Source: Eurosta solidaginis
Lineage: Eukaryota > Arthropoda > Insecta > Diptera > Tephritidae
Direction: 5' to 3'
DNA: 64,000 nt
Assembly: GCF_040869045.1 (NCBI RefSeq)
Contig: NC_090321.1
Coordinates: forward strand, 30,501,426 to 30,565,425
Shown here: piece after piece, positions 1 through 11,929 of the stretch
Layout: the number at the start of each line of letters is the position of its first letter
How positions within the stretch are numbered: position 1 is the first letter of the stretch
Program-made: the position numbers and the translations under genes
Notes under the pieces: model-generated
Databases searched by the model: none
The model's input: the letters and a program-made list of their open reading frames with translations, nothing else
What the model was told of the DNA's origin: nothing

Positions 1-589
1 CTGAAGTCTCTCACTTACATAGGCGTGTGATTTCGAAGTGCCATCCGTCACTCATAGAAAATGGTAAATTTTCGTGGTAAGCTACACACCTAAGTTTTAT
101 AATTCATTGCCTTTCTACGGATAAATATTCAAAACTTCTTAAATTTTTATAAAAAGAAAAATAACTTTGAAAACTTGAATCAAAGCATAGCCATATTGCT
201 CCACCCGTCACTTTGAACTAATCCCTTATGCAAGTTTCCGCTAAATCAAACAAGGAGGGAGAATTCGCAACAAAGAGTATGGTAATACAATTTACAAATA
301 GTTTTTATCGCATATGAGAACCTAACCCACATTGAAAAATTCCGGTAGGTGAACTTCACGGTAAACTTAAACTTTACTTCAAAATTCGATGGCAAAATTC
401 AAATAGGGAAATGAACTACGATAACGGTCGCAGGGATCGATATATTTGGAATATTCGTATAAATTTGGGGAATCTTGCCAGAGATTTGCATGGTATTCAC
501 AGGGAGATTGATACTTGAATGACGAAAGCTGGATCAAAACTCGATGACAAAACAGAATGAAAAGTTTTTTAGAAAGTTTGTAACTTTAG
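1..589. other. Unassigned AT-rich sequence
   Basis: No coding frame, RNA gene or repeat I recognise. The stretch is AT-rich and ends where a pyrimidine-rich tract begins. Confidence 0.4.
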
Positions 590-982
590 TATATTTAACT
601 TACGAAACCCCCTCTGTCTCACCCTGTCCTTCTTCCTCTCCTACCTCATGACCTTATTTTGTGTGCATCTCAATCGCGACACTTGCATTATATTCTACTT
701 CTGTGAGTCTTCCCCTTTATCTCTTACTCTTCTTGCTTTTACTCTTAATCGTACCTCAGTCTCACTATTACTTCTAAAATTATCAATGTTCTAATTATAT
801 GTTTTTCTGTTAACCCTCTTACTGCTATTTAATCTAAAAACATTGCTCTTTTTTTACCTTTACTTTCGCTCTCCTTCTTATTCTTCTTTGTGCCCACTTC
901 TCTTCTTATCTTTCCTTCTATCTCCCCAACTTCTCGGCCTTTTTCTCCTACGTCTTCTTTTTGCCAAACAGTACTAACAGAA
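590..982. repeat. Pyrimidine-rich low-complexity tract
   Basis: The + strand is dominated by C and T in imperfect CTTCT/CTCTT/TCCC runs and leads directly into a poly-C run. Similar tracts lie near 33.8 kb and 39.7 kb. They are probably diverged simple-sequence arrays. Short reading frames across them, on either strand, are composition artefacts. Confidence 0.7.
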
Positions 983-1003
983 CCCCCCCCCCCCCCCCCC
1001 CCC
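983..1003. repeat. Poly-C mononucleotide run (21 C)
   Basis: An uninterrupted run of 21 C, followed by TCCCGCC. Long C runs are rare in AT-rich insect DNA and are prone to sequencing length error. The run encodes the polyproline or polyglycine seen in short spurious frames on the two strands. Confidence 0.95.
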
Positions 1004-1540
1004 TCCCGCCCTACTATCATAAATTTCATAACTATGCGGGCTGCAAAAATGTGTTTATTGTACTACAAGCTATCGAAACTTGGATACCTGGAGAAAGGAA
1101 GCTGTTTAGTGATGCGAGATGTACCACATATACTGCTACAAACTTGATTTAGCATTTACAATGAGCTAGTTTGATAGGGCTGAATCACATTAACCGTAAA
1201 ATTGTTAAAGGGGATCTTTACAAACTTTCTAAGGAAAGGCATGAAGCCTTTTACTACTGAAGACGGAGCACGTATGAAATTCGTAGCGACATCAGAACTC
1301 TAATACTCCGACATGGAATTAGTAGATATATCCGTGCACGGTAATGCCGGAAAAAAACGGAATTGCCCGAAGAAAACGTAAAATAACCGGAATGTTGGAG
1401 GGGGACTAACACATCAGTGCTGCATCTAGTCTTAAAGTGGCGACGAAGTATACAAATTTTGTTTTCCACTTTTGATACAGTGTTTTAGTTACATTTAAAT
1501 AAGTTGACACAGTACTTAAAATTTTTTTAATTCTAGTATT

Positions 1541-1660
1541 GATACAAGCATTTCGATACGATACCTTGCCATATAGATATTTTCGACATCCGAAGCCGAT
1601 ACTTTATATTCGATACTTTTTGGTATCGAATATTTGTACCGCAGTATCGTATCGAATTTT
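1541..1660. repeat. Cluster of GATAC/GTATC motifs with inverted arrangement
   Basis: About eight GATAC motifs (both orientations) occur in 120 bp. The outermost pair, TTCGATACGATAC and GTATCGTATCGAA, forms a 13-bp inverted repeat. Further GATAC copies occur at about 2324 and 2364, beyond a small MITE. Subterminal motif clusters like this are seen in hAT-type transposons, but I could not define the ends of such an element here. Confidence 0.4.
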
Positions 1661-2009
1661 CAGTAAAAGGTGGTGGTATACATGCAAGGAAAGAGCTGTT
1701 CTGTATGTTTGCTCGCATTTCGTCACTTTGGCAACACCGTAAGCTGTGTATCTCATAGCTTTTTGCTTCGCTTTGTGTAGTAGGATAGCCGTGCGGCCAT
1801 TCATTCAACTCATGTCAGGCGAAAAAACGCAACAAAGCGTTCTATGTAAATCTGGAATACCACGATATGTCAGATATGTTAAATTTAAGGTTAAGGTGAG
1901 GTCCTGTTACACATGGGCATATAACGAAGCGAAACGTTAACAGCTCTTCTGACAAAAGTCAAGCTCCTCGCGGAGATTTCTTTGTGAATCCGTCATTATT
2001 CCAACATAT

Positions 2010-2220
2010 CTGTGGCAATTTGACAAAACAACCTATTTCGAGTTAGGATTTAAGTTAAATTTTGGCCTGTAACAAAAATCCGTATTTTTTACCCTAGCGC
2101 CAAATGGCTGCTACAAAATACAGGAAGTCACAGTGATGAGTTGCGGATAGTTTTTGAGTTATAGTTCAATTTAGCGCCGTTACCCAACTCGAAATGGGTT
2201 GCTTTGTCAAATTGCCACAG
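2010..2220. mobile_element. MITE-like element with ~40-bp terminal inverted repeats
   Basis: The left end starts CTGTGGCAATTTGACAAA. The right end is its reverse complement, and similarity extends through CATTTCGAGTT for about 40 bp with only a few mismatches. ATAT flanks both ends, consistent with a short AT-rich target duplication. The 211-bp element has no coding capacity. The superfamily is not assigned. Confidence 0.8.
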
Positions 2221-3940
2221 ATATATTTTACACATCCAAAAATGTATTGTGATCTCATCTCATGGTATATTATTTGTCTTGTCAATTTAGCATCAATACT
2301 TTCAGCTTCGGGTTTTTTTAATTAGATACTACCGGGTACCCGATATTTGATATGAGCACCTTATCGATACTTTGCTTTCTACGTCTCTGACAGCAACATC
2401 CCTATGGGGCAACCGTGTTGGAAATGATAGTTTTTGTGTACTCCCGTAAGAGGACTGAGGGCAGAAGCAAATTGAGGCTGGCGGAGAAGGATAAAATATA
2501 TGATTCAAAAGCAGAGTATATCTTAATTACAGATCTTAAACAAACCCCTCTCTCAATAATTGCTATTTATATCCTTACTTACCTTACCGCAATTCCCAGC
2601 CAAACATACCATTGATTACCAACTTTTAGTATTAATTTAACAGCATTTACTACCAAATATACTCCACTATTGCCCACTTTATTTTACTTAGCTGCTGGTT
2701 GTTAACGCTACCAGCTTGCCACTATAAAAAATCCTTCTTTTTTCCATTTTTTCCATAGTCGTTTGCACTTTTTTATTGTGCCTTGCTTAATCTACCACTT
2801 TTCGTTTTTACTAGCTACAAGCTCATTTTCAGCTATCTCTACATACATGTACATATGTATTTGCTCATATATAAATATACATTAACGCAGCTATTTTATT
2901 GTCTCGTTCGTTAATCTCAACACTAAGGATTTATTTCTATTTTATAATTATCCTGCTGGATTTTGTTCGTCACAAAGGCAAAATTACATGAAACAAAAAG
3001 AAATAACAAAAAAAAAAAAAAAAAACTAGAAGTAATATAGCTACTTAATCCTAAAAAATAAGCGTATAAAAGTAGCAGTGACAGCAAAAGTATTTAGTAC
3101 CCAGTATTTGTTTTTTTTTTTTCTTCTTCCTCATGTCGAAAATGAATTGCGCAATCCTAAAGCCGCACAACCAAATACTCAAACACTCTACCCTCTTATA
3201 TTAGCAATAAATCCCGTCATCGCCTCTCCAATTCGCATCCTCGCCCCTCCACTTCGCTTTCTCGCGTTCATATTGCAATTTTATTGTCTTTTTGTGGGTT
3301 TCGGTTATTTCGACTGTTTGTCTGATTCTGCCTTTGTCTGCTTAGTTCGCTTTCGTTCTATTTAGTTCACTTGGCGCATCTTCTACTTGGCAGTTGAGCT
3401 TGCCTTGTTTTTTGTTCTTTCTTGTCTGCTTTACTGCCACATACAACTTAAGCGGCTTTAATTTGCCAACAGGGATTTTTAATTATTTCACTTTATATAT
3501 TTGATTTTTACCCACACCCTCGCTCCAGCTTTGCGCCATGCCTTGGCTAGCCTCTTAAGTATTTTTTGATGTAATCGTAAATGAGTGGGCGTATTCGTTA
3601 ACTTACTTAACGTCAGTGGACGCTTAGTTTCGATGTTGTACGTGCCAGGGTTGCTTTTATTTGGCTGCTAAACTTTTGTGGTTTTATTTGTTTGATTCAA
3701 GTTAAGAATCGAAAGTCGATGGGGGATTGAGCAGATTGTATTATTTCAAGAGCATTTAAATGATTTTAGTGTGTAACAAATTAATTTTACATGGTCATGG
3801 GATTTTTGAGTGCGGCTATAACAAGGATTGGTTGGAGAAGTACTTTTTATAATCGAAGGAAATTCAGAAGAGATTTTGTCATCCAGAAAACGTTTTAATT
3901 CTTCTACAACCAGGCAGTCATAACAATATTGGCAACAACC
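2221..3940. other. Unassigned AT-rich sequence with A and T runs
   Basis: Nothing coding is recognised. It contains a 19-base A run (3008-3026) and a T run near 3110. The 3078-3365 frame is low-complexity and unsupported. The region has no repeat that I can match elsewhere in the window. Confidence 0.4.
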
Positions 3941-3944
3941 AATT

Positions 3945-4160
3945 TTGGAGTATGTTAATTTTAAAAGAGCCATTGGCAAAAAATGGGGACTGATTCCGAA
4001 TATATACAAGGTAGTTCGACCTGTAATCGTATGGAGGTCAGCCCTAAATTTGCTGGGAAAAGTGCACAAATCAAATATGATCAGCATAAGTGATCCCCTA
4101 AGTACAACGCCAAGCGAAGCGCTTCAGATCAGTCTTGGATCTAACGGGATACCGAGCAGT
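3945..4160 (+). pseudogene. LINE reverse-transcriptase thumb-region remnant
   Basis: The + strand frame contains KKWGLIPNIYKVVRPVIVW and, further on, STTPSEAL. These resemble the conserved jockey/I-type LINE segment after the polymerase core (W-G-L-x-P ... VVRPI ... TTPxxAL). The frame is short and ends at about 4196, and I do not recognise the sequence on either side. It is probably an old non-LTR retrotransposon fragment. Function is lost. The family assignment rests on remembered motif order only. Confidence 0.5.
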
Positions 4161-4199
4161 GATAACGTCAGCCCTGAGTTCCAGTTGCGGTACTAAACC

Positions 4200-5027
4200 A
4201 AAGGACAGTCTAGCGTATTAAACAATTGTAGGTTTCTTCTTCGAAGCACAAACCGCTATGCAACCACAACATTTGCGGACCGCTACCTGCCTGAGAGCTC
4301 TTTTTTTTTTAATAAAGTATGCCAGGCCATGGAGTACAACATCCAGGACTTAGTAGCCTTTATAAGGTCTTCGAAATGGTTCGAAGAGGAGAAGAGCCCC
4401 ATGAAACTGGCCGTTTTGTGTTTCCGCGGCAGCCACTTAAACCTAAGCAAACCTAATTGGCAGCTTATAATAAACCCCCAGATATTTACAAGAAAAATAG
4501 CGCTGATGTTAGTAAAGAGTTTCCATAAATATCAGTTTCTGAAATATACAAATGCACATCTTGCCTTCTTTTTTTTCATGATAAAGTTACGTCAAGTTGT
4601 ACCAAAAAGGGGATGGACTATATCGAAAGATAAATTAACGGACCTGCCAAAGCCAATTCCTTAATTAAACGTATTTGGAGAAGCACATATAATTCGTATG
4701 CCAAAGCTTCTAATGAAAACCATCTGCTGCCTCTAATATCAGCTTTAAAGTACATGAGCAATGCAGTCTCTTCCCGTCTTTTTAAATGACGAAGTGGTTA
4801 TAAAATGTTCACGACTATTATGTCTCGTTTGTGGAATATCGACGAACTCTTCATAAAAAATGGACAAAAAGGTAGTTAAATTATTATAAAAGTACAAAGT
4901 AGCTTCACCTTTGGAGGGACTAAAAGGGTAACACCGTACATTCTGAATACGCACGAAGAATTGAACGACACACTAGCCAAGCAAAACGCACTATACTTCG
5001 ACTCACTCAGTTAGACTTGCGTACTAA
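4200..5027. other. Unassigned sequence between LINE and D-repeat debris
   Basis: Open frames here (for example 4329-4664) show no recognisable domain. The segment may be decayed retrotransposon DNA, because it lies between a LINE fragment and a D-repeat fragment, but the sequence does not prove this. Confidence 0.3.
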
Positions 5028-5105
5028 AAAAATATCAATATCGATCAACAACGATAAAACTCCCCTAAATCTTCGAGAGTACCCTTATCGCTCTAAGAAG
5101 AAAAA
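5028..5105 (-). repeat. Dispersed repeat D, fragment
   Basis: Read on the minus strand it contains the order GCGATAAGGGTACTCTCG, then GGGGAGTTTTATCG, then TTGATCGATA. The same order is found in the other D copies of this window. Only the (CAA)n-side end is preserved. Confidence 0.5.
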
Positions 5106-7298
5106 GACTGGGCGTCCATCTTAGAGAAAATTGGTGGCTCATAGCCACAATTGTGCACTAGGTCTTGGGTTTTAAGTGTAAAACTGGCTGCTTGATGTGT
5201 TATAAATTAATTGAATTTGCGTTACAGGACAAGGAGCTTTTTGGACTTCACAACCTCAACTAAAAGGCGTAAAGATAATTATTATGATGTTGGATTTGTG
5301 GTACATTATCTAGAACCGACGTTCACTCTTGGGTAAAAGATTCTCACCACGTTCTGCGGAAACCTCTATCTCTTCAATTACAATTGGGCAGATGAACACT
5401 AGACGTGAACGTTTAAAACATATATAAAACAATTTCCTGTAAACCATTGCTTAATGCAAAGTGGCTGAAATAATGAGAAGGGGTCGTTCTACTCAGCAGG
5501 GGACCAACCTAAATTACTATGCAGTACCAAATTCCAACATTCAAATATTCATCAAATAATCTGGCTATCTCCCGATCAAAAAACGGGAAAGCAAACCACC
5601 TGAGTCACGCATTAATTGAGTCACGCATAGTATGTTATTAAAATTATTGACTCAATAATTATGGCAACTATTAGAGACTACCCTAAATTCGGTGGAGTAC
5701 ATTTTCTGGATAAGAGGGGGATGGGTCTTTCTTGGTGTCAGCCATTTTTTCCTAAAACTTTTTTGATCGTATTGATACCAATAGTTGAAATAAAAAGTTG
5801 TTAACAAGTTTGACGTCAAGAAACAGTTTTTTTTATATACTTAATATTTATCAATGAACTATCTCGTCCCCCTTCAAAATCTAATCTAAATATTCCTACA
5901 CTGCGCTGGGAGCAATAAACGTAACGATACTGCCAGATTAGATACTGAAAGAAGAATAAATATCATATATACTCAATAGCTGACAAAACATAAACAAAAT
6001 AAAAAGGTTACCATCATGATTCAATCACAATATCTTTGCTCGACAGACAAATTTTTTGACAGTTGCAGCCATTTTGCTCCCAAATCGAATTGACATCCGT
6101 TAACTGTGTTGTTTCATTGCGATTTTTCGAAAAATATTAGTAGTAGAAATAGGAAGCAATCAGTTTACAAATACCCGATAAGTACTGAACTGCATAATTC
6201 CTTAGAACATTTATTTTAATTTTATGATTAATTTATTAACTATGCGATGATCTATTAATGTGGCTGAACATAGGTTTTATGAAAAGTACGGACACCAAGG
6301 AATCGTACACTTTCATAAACCTATGAACATACGAAACCTAAACCATTTAAAAATACATCGTTCAACGTCGAAAACTCGACTAGTAATTCGATTCACGTAA
6401 AAATGTTAGTAACGAAATATTGGTAAATTGAGCATATCAACTTAAACATTCCGTATGTTCGGAACATTCGTCTCCGTTTAAGAATTTGAGGAATCGGTTT
6501 ATATTTTGAATATTATTTATATTCGGACTTCGTGAGGTAGTATCTACCGAACATGTTCCGAATATTCTAAATTAACGTTTTATCCGGAACCGTTCCATGA
6601 ATACTTAAAGTAAAGGAGCTTTCCGAAATGTAAGAATTAAATACTCCCTATGTAGCAGGACCGCATAAAAGCTGAACTCTTCTGTCAAAGTCAAGACGAG
6701 AATATAAAGTTCTAAGACAATAAGCCATTTTCTTTTATTTGTTTTGTCAAACTATGTCGGCTGCGTTTTCAATATCGTCCTATCTCAAAATATTTCTAAA
6801 AACTTCCCATTTCATGATTTGTCACAAAAACGCCCTATATTAGAAATAGATTGAAGAACGCCTCACAATGCTTTTCATTAACTCCCTCTTATGTCAAAAT
6901 GCATTGAACTTATGCTCATATAGGGAATTTTTGAAACATATTTTGATATGGTGTATTTTTGAATAAAATTCTAAAGTGACATAGCTCTTTATCAATTCAC
7001 GAAATATTTAGTAGAAAATGAATTATTTCATCCAAAACCTGTTGGCATTTACAAATTTATTATCAGTACTAATATACTACTAAAAGTACTTTTCTACAAC
7101 AATTTTCGCTAAATGGGATTTAATTTTTACCCGTTTTCATTACTTCGTAATAGCAACCCGTCCAGATTTTTCAATTTTGGAGTGTCAAAGCTCTGCCGTT
7201 ATTGAAGAACAAACCTCTAGTAATTGAATCATCGGTTACCATGAAATGTTCAAAAACTGGTAATGAACAAAAAGCAAACTACATGCTTTTTTATACAA
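5106..7298. other. Unassigned AT-rich sequence upstream of the His-rich exon
   Basis: No coding region or repeat is recognised. Short CGGAACATTCG / CGAACATGTTCCG motifs near 6459-6563 form a loose inverted pair. If the exon at 7.3-7.5 kb is real, this stretch would be intron or upstream DNA, but I found no convincing upstream exon. Confidence 0.35.
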
Positions 7299-7300
7299 AT

Positions 7301-7527
7301 AGAGAAAAACAAATTTAGTATACGACCTACTAACGCTTAGTAAAGCTGAACTAATTTCGTGTCAAACAAAATTTATTAAAAGGCATTTGCGTCGTGAAAT
7401 AGAACAGAAGTGCCACCATCACGACCCACATCATCGCGGACCACCACATCATGGACCACCACATCATCATCATGGAGGAGGACATCACCACCCACGATGT
7501 GTTATTTGTTGTACAATAATTTTGTGA
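7301..7527 (+). CDS. Histidine-rich protein, probable 3'-terminal exon (partial)
   Basis: I see a + strand frame with no in-frame ATG that ends in TGA at 7525-7527. It begins just after a pyrimidine-containing stretch ending in CAAATAG, a plausible splice acceptor. An alternative acceptor is ...GAACAG at 7407. The translation runs RKTNLVYDLLTLSKAEL, then a basic KRHLRREIEQ segment. Next comes a CHHH-start region of His, Gly and Pro (for example PPHHGPPHHHHGGGHHHPR), and the end is CVICCTIIL. Codons vary within the His/Pro stretch (CAC and CAT, GGA), unlike a simple microsatellite. An AATAAA lies at 7579-7584. Proteins with a His/Gly/Pro region and a Cys-containing tail occur in flies, but I cannot name this one. 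The histidines suggest metal binding only by composition. The start and upstream exons are unknown. It could be a chance CAY-rich repeat. Confidence 0.42.
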
Positions 7528-7578
7528 ATAATTTTTCTTGTGAAAGTTAATTATATGAGCTTTTTCTCTCTTTGCCGC

Positions 7579-7584
7579 AATAAA
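7579..7584 (+). promoter_or_regulatory. Candidate polyadenylation signal AATAAA
   Basis: A canonical AATAAA lies 52 bp after the TGA of the His-rich frame. This is a reasonable 3'-UTR distance for a small fly gene. The motif is common in AT-rich DNA, so it only supports the exon model. Confidence 0.35.
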
Positions 7585-7599
7585 TTTAAAAAACAAAAT

Positions 7600-9587
7600 T
7601 TAAATAAATTTACACTAACTGGCAGATATCTCTCTTTTCACCTTGTTGCTCAACAAGATGCTGCAATTGTTTCATTTAATTTCATTTAAACACTGATGCA
7701 AACCCTTACATTTAAAAAAAATTTGAAAAAAAACGTTCATCTCTGCATATAAAAACGCAATGGTTAAAAAAATTATTGCGCTTCGAAGCAAAATCGCAAC
7801 TCCAAACGGAAATCAATTTTAATTTTTATTCGCAAACTGTCACCAGCTGCAAATAATTTGAAACGCTTGAGCGACTCTTCACCAATTGTGTACTACACAT
7901 TAAATTGTAATGAAGAGGCAGAGGTTGAGAGCGCAAGTTCAAAGCAAATTGGTGTTAAACTAAAAGCAAAGGGATTGAAATTAAAACATTAAATTTAACG
8001 CACGTACGCATAAAAAAGTTCACTCAAGCGCGTTAAATTAGTATGACAACAAAAAAAAAAAAAAAAAAACAATAAAAATTAAATGCAGAATTTTAGGATA
8101 CGACAAAGCGTTAAAAAAAATACACCCAAAAGTATGCAAAAAGTTGTGCAATTATAAAAATTTAGCCAGCAACTGTACAGAAAATAGTCGGACATTACAG
8201 CTAGAGCATACTTTTAGGCATTCTTACCCTGGCGAAAGAAACTCATTTCTGCATGCCTGCTTCGGCACCGTAATGAATGTAGCTTGATAAAATGTCATTT
8301 TTAATGCGAACAGCCGTTTCACATTAAACTTAATGAAGCCAAAAAGAAAATCCAAACAGTAAAAATAGCATTAGCATTATAAAGGGGTCAAGTTATACGT
8401 GAACTGTACATTCTTTTACGCATTTGACATATGCAGCGATAGAGTCTTGCAAAAGTTTCTCATGCAACAAATTAAATAATAAATGCACAATTTTACCATT
8501 TTTCAATTTTGATATGTTTCTACTTTTATGGGAAGTCAGTTTGCAACTCCCAACGAACTTTTTTTAAACGCTTTATTAATAAGCTTTTTTCGGTAAAATA
8601 TGTAGCTCTATTTCAAAAGCTGCATTCTGTGTATGTTATTTATGCATCACAACAATACAAACATTTCTAAGGTTTTTATGAAGACACTTTCAAAACTCAG
8701 TCGAGAATTGTATACTTTTTTATTCAAAAGCTCCCGAAAGCTCATGGAAATATGACACTGTTGTATTTTGTACAGTGATGCATGTGGGTTTTTAGTTGCT
8801 TTTCCTCAGAAAAGCAAAATTTTCAGAGTATCTTATACACCTTATTTACATGCTATAGCCTTTTCGATTAGTTTTCAAATGTTCTGCAACTTATTATTCA
8901 ATATGCAGTTTGGGAAAGCTTTCAGATTGTTTTTGAGGATCTTAATACTTAAATCTTATTACCTTTTGTTTTAGTGCCTACCCAACTAAAGTTCTTTTTG
9001 TATTTTAGTGTAAACACATTTTTGCAATTTAAAAAGCTTTGTAAAGCTTATGTGCTTAAAAGCTGAGGCCTGCGTTCCGTTTTCATATTTCAACCTAAAT
9101 TATTGATGTGTAAGTCCAACGTTTTTACTTCATTTCCCTTTTCTCAAGATTTGTAAGACTAAGCCCCATTTGTGCCCTTAAGTCCCTTTAACCACCTTTT
9201 TTTTAATTAAACTTTCTGTCCTTTTGTAAGTTTGAATTCATTATTCATTAGAAATCTTAGTGAAATTTTGTACATACTTAGCTTTTATTCACTTGCCCAC
9301 ACTGCTAACTTATTTCATCGTTTATTATTAAGTCCTCTTTTTAAAAAAATTTTCCAAAAGCTTATTTTTTTTACATGCCTGTTCCTGTTTTTTCTTTCTG
9401 ATCTTTTTAAACATATTCTGTTAAAGCTCTTCGCCTCACACTTTTAACAACGACTATCGAAAGATAAAAAATCTGTAGAAAGCCATTGTTAATATCCCCT
9501 GAAAGCCGTCATCAAGTGTTTGAGGCGAAGAGAATATAGAGTAAGAGATATTAAAAATTAAAGAAAGCTTTTGAACTCATTTGTCAA
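7600..9587. other. Unassigned AT-rich sequence
   Basis: Contains a 19-base A run at 8051-8069 and many AAAGCTT-like words from about 8700 on. No coding frame with composition or motifs I would support. The 8768-8974 and 9232-9447 frames are Phe/Leu-rich because of the T-rich strand. Confidence 0.35.
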
Positions 9588-9845
9588 TCTTACCTACCTG
9601 TGATGAGTCCTGTTTACTTAGCAAGCTGGGCACCGTGGGCACGATGTTCCCAACGAAAGCAGTGGGTTGGGTGATCTATAAGGTTTTATGTAGTCATATC
9701 AAATCGTTCCTGAGATGGTTGGGCTAGTTAATACTTTGTTGGTGCTAGTTACCGAAAAATATCGGATCTATATCTGGCATAGCATTATCAGCATGGATAA
9801 AACTTCCGAAAACACTCGAGAAACTTTCTAGTTGCTACAGGAAGG
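9588..9845 (-). repeat. Dispersed repeat D, near full length
   Basis: On the minus strand it runs from CTGTAGCAACTAG, through CCAGATATAGATCCGATA, CCCAACCATCTCAGGAACG and ATATGACTACAT, to CATCACAGGTAGGTAAG. The same word order appears at 16.7, 24.7, 40.5, 48.9 and 53.3 kb. It has no coding capacity. The (CAA)n side suggests a retroposed 3' end. Confidence 0.65.
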
Positions 9846-10019
9846 CGAAGAAGAAGGGTGATATTTCGCAAAACGTTTACGCTTGCAAATCACTATTTTA
9901 TTTTTGCGATCACTTCGCTTACTAAAGTTAACCTTATGCAAACTTTTTAAAAGCATGAGGAAACTTGAAGAAGCTTTAACTAGCAAAGGCTTACTCTCGC
10001 CAGCTTTTTCTGCTTATCT

Positions 10020-10445
10020 CATCTTTTATGCAAGCAAATATTTGTTTAAAGCTCTCGAAACCTTTCTAAAGGTAACCTTTTTACAGGTCTCACGTGACGT
10101 TTTTTCAAAAGCTCTCGAAACCGTTTAAAAATCTTTGTTTTCAAATGTGTCGCATGAACTAAATTTTTTTTAAATGCGTTTCTTTTTCGCCAGCTGTTTT
10201 TGAAGACTGATTTGACTTTCTTGGTATGCTAATATTTTTTTTACGCTCTTCAAACCGTTTTAAAAGCTCCCCTATTCACAAGCTTCACTTAAGTATTGGT
10301 AAAAAGCTCTCAAAACCATCTTAAAAGCCCCTGGTTTCACTTGTTTCACATAAGTATCGAAACCTATTAAAAGGCTTCTGCTCTGTACAAGTTTCACATA
10401 ATGCCACTCTCTCATAAATTTTCTTGCCTCTTGAAACCCTTTACC
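10020..10445. repeat. Degenerate ~60-bp tandem repeat containing AAAGCTCTCGAAACC
   Basis: The word AAAGCTCTCGAAACC or a close variant recurs at about 10048, 10108, 10242, 10303 and 10350, with a weaker copy at 10429. Several units share a following TTTCACATAAGTAT-type segment. Spacings are near 60 bp or its double. The array is old and diverged. Confidence 0.6.
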
Positions 10446-11819
10446 TTATTTCATTCCTCCACAAGCTGTTATTATCTGTTGCCAGCATTGCACGCTTGAG
10501 CGCGCTCAACAGCATACTTTTAGGCGCGTAAGCACCGGCCGCTTGTGCAATCTGGCGTATATTGCAATTTCTCGACGCATATCAAATGTGCAGTTTCAAC
10601 AAATATTGCATACCGCGCCAGCCTCAGGAATGTATCGCAGTTCCCAAGCGTTCAATGCATTCCACCCATTACATTTGTGCGTGAGCGAATGTAATTTAAT
10701 TTTTTGTTTTAGTTATCAACGCTCGAGCACATTTTGTGGCGCAAGTGGCTCAGAAAATTAAAAAAATTTCTGTAGGTAAAGGCAAAGTTTTTTTCGGCAA
10801 TTTAAGTCATATGCAGATAAGGACATATGGATAATGGAATGAATTTTTTTATTAAACATTTTAAATTAGTTTAAAAATTTAAAAAAATAAAAGTTTTAAA
10901 ATGCATCATTATTCTATTTGCTATGGCTCTCTTTCTTCTATCCTCATTTCTTAGAAGGTTGTTTGAGATTATATGTGGGCGTATCTAGATTTCAGCTTAT
11001 GGTGTGGTATTCATGGCTGTTTTTTCGCTGCACAAAGCTGTAATTAAAATAATTAACTTTCAACGTGCACTCACATAGCACCAACATGCGCTCGTCTATA
11101 CAAATAATGCTTCTCTTTTTTCATTTTCCCTCTCTATTTTTCTTAAGCTTTTAAATTTTATTATTTTTTTCTTTATTAGCACTCACCACAACTGTATAGA
11201 ACGTCTTGAACGATTACACTGAATACAACATATCTATCCTGTAGTCTTTTCCTCTTCCGTGACACCGCAACCACAAAAAAAGATGCAATTAATTTAATTT
11301 GTGTCTTATCAGTGCAAAGTCAGCGTCAACCAGCTAAAACGTGAGCAGAAAGCTTTTTTAGTTTTAGATGCAAAAAATAATACCAAAGCGCATTTAACTA
11401 AATTCTTATGTGTCTTAAGTGGCAACGGTAAAAAAGTGATTTGAAAGTTGCAATGATTCTTTGAAGTGCTTTTTGCTGTAATTTGCAAAATGTTGAAATC
11501 AAATTTGATTAGTCGAAATTTCTGCTTTCGCGTGTTTAAATTCTAGATTCAACTTATTGAACGAATTAAATTTAAATTTGGTCTAATTTTCTGAGTAGTA
11601 AAGCCGCAAATTCTTAAGCTTTTTATTGAAAACTTTAAAAGCTACTCTATTGCAAAAAAAAAGTTGTAAAAGCTTTGATTGGATAACTCTGGATTCAGAT
11701 TCGGCTCGATTGAAATTCTGCATATCTTAGTTTGGTAATTAGTCGGCTTAATTGGTAGCTAAAAAAAGTTCAAGGCAAAGCAACAATAAAAATTTAGAAA
11801 CAAGGTTTTTCTAATAGAA
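10446..11819. other. Unassigned sequence, partly GC-richer
   Basis: The 10480-10760 part is richer in GC and in varied words than its surroundings and could hold conserved non-coding sequence. No gene is supported. The rest is AT-rich and featureless. Confidence 0.3.
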
Positions 11820-11929
11820 ACAAAGGAAAGTTAAATTCGGGTGTAACCGAACATTACATACTCAGTTGAGAACTATGTTGACAACATAAGGGAAAATAAC
11901 CATGTAGGAAAATGAACCGAGGGTAACCC

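Noticed and set aside
7351..7596. Minus-strand Met/Trp-rich frame opposite the His-rich exon
   Set aside because: It is the antisense shadow of CAT/CAC/CCA codons; poly-Met/Trp is not protein-like.
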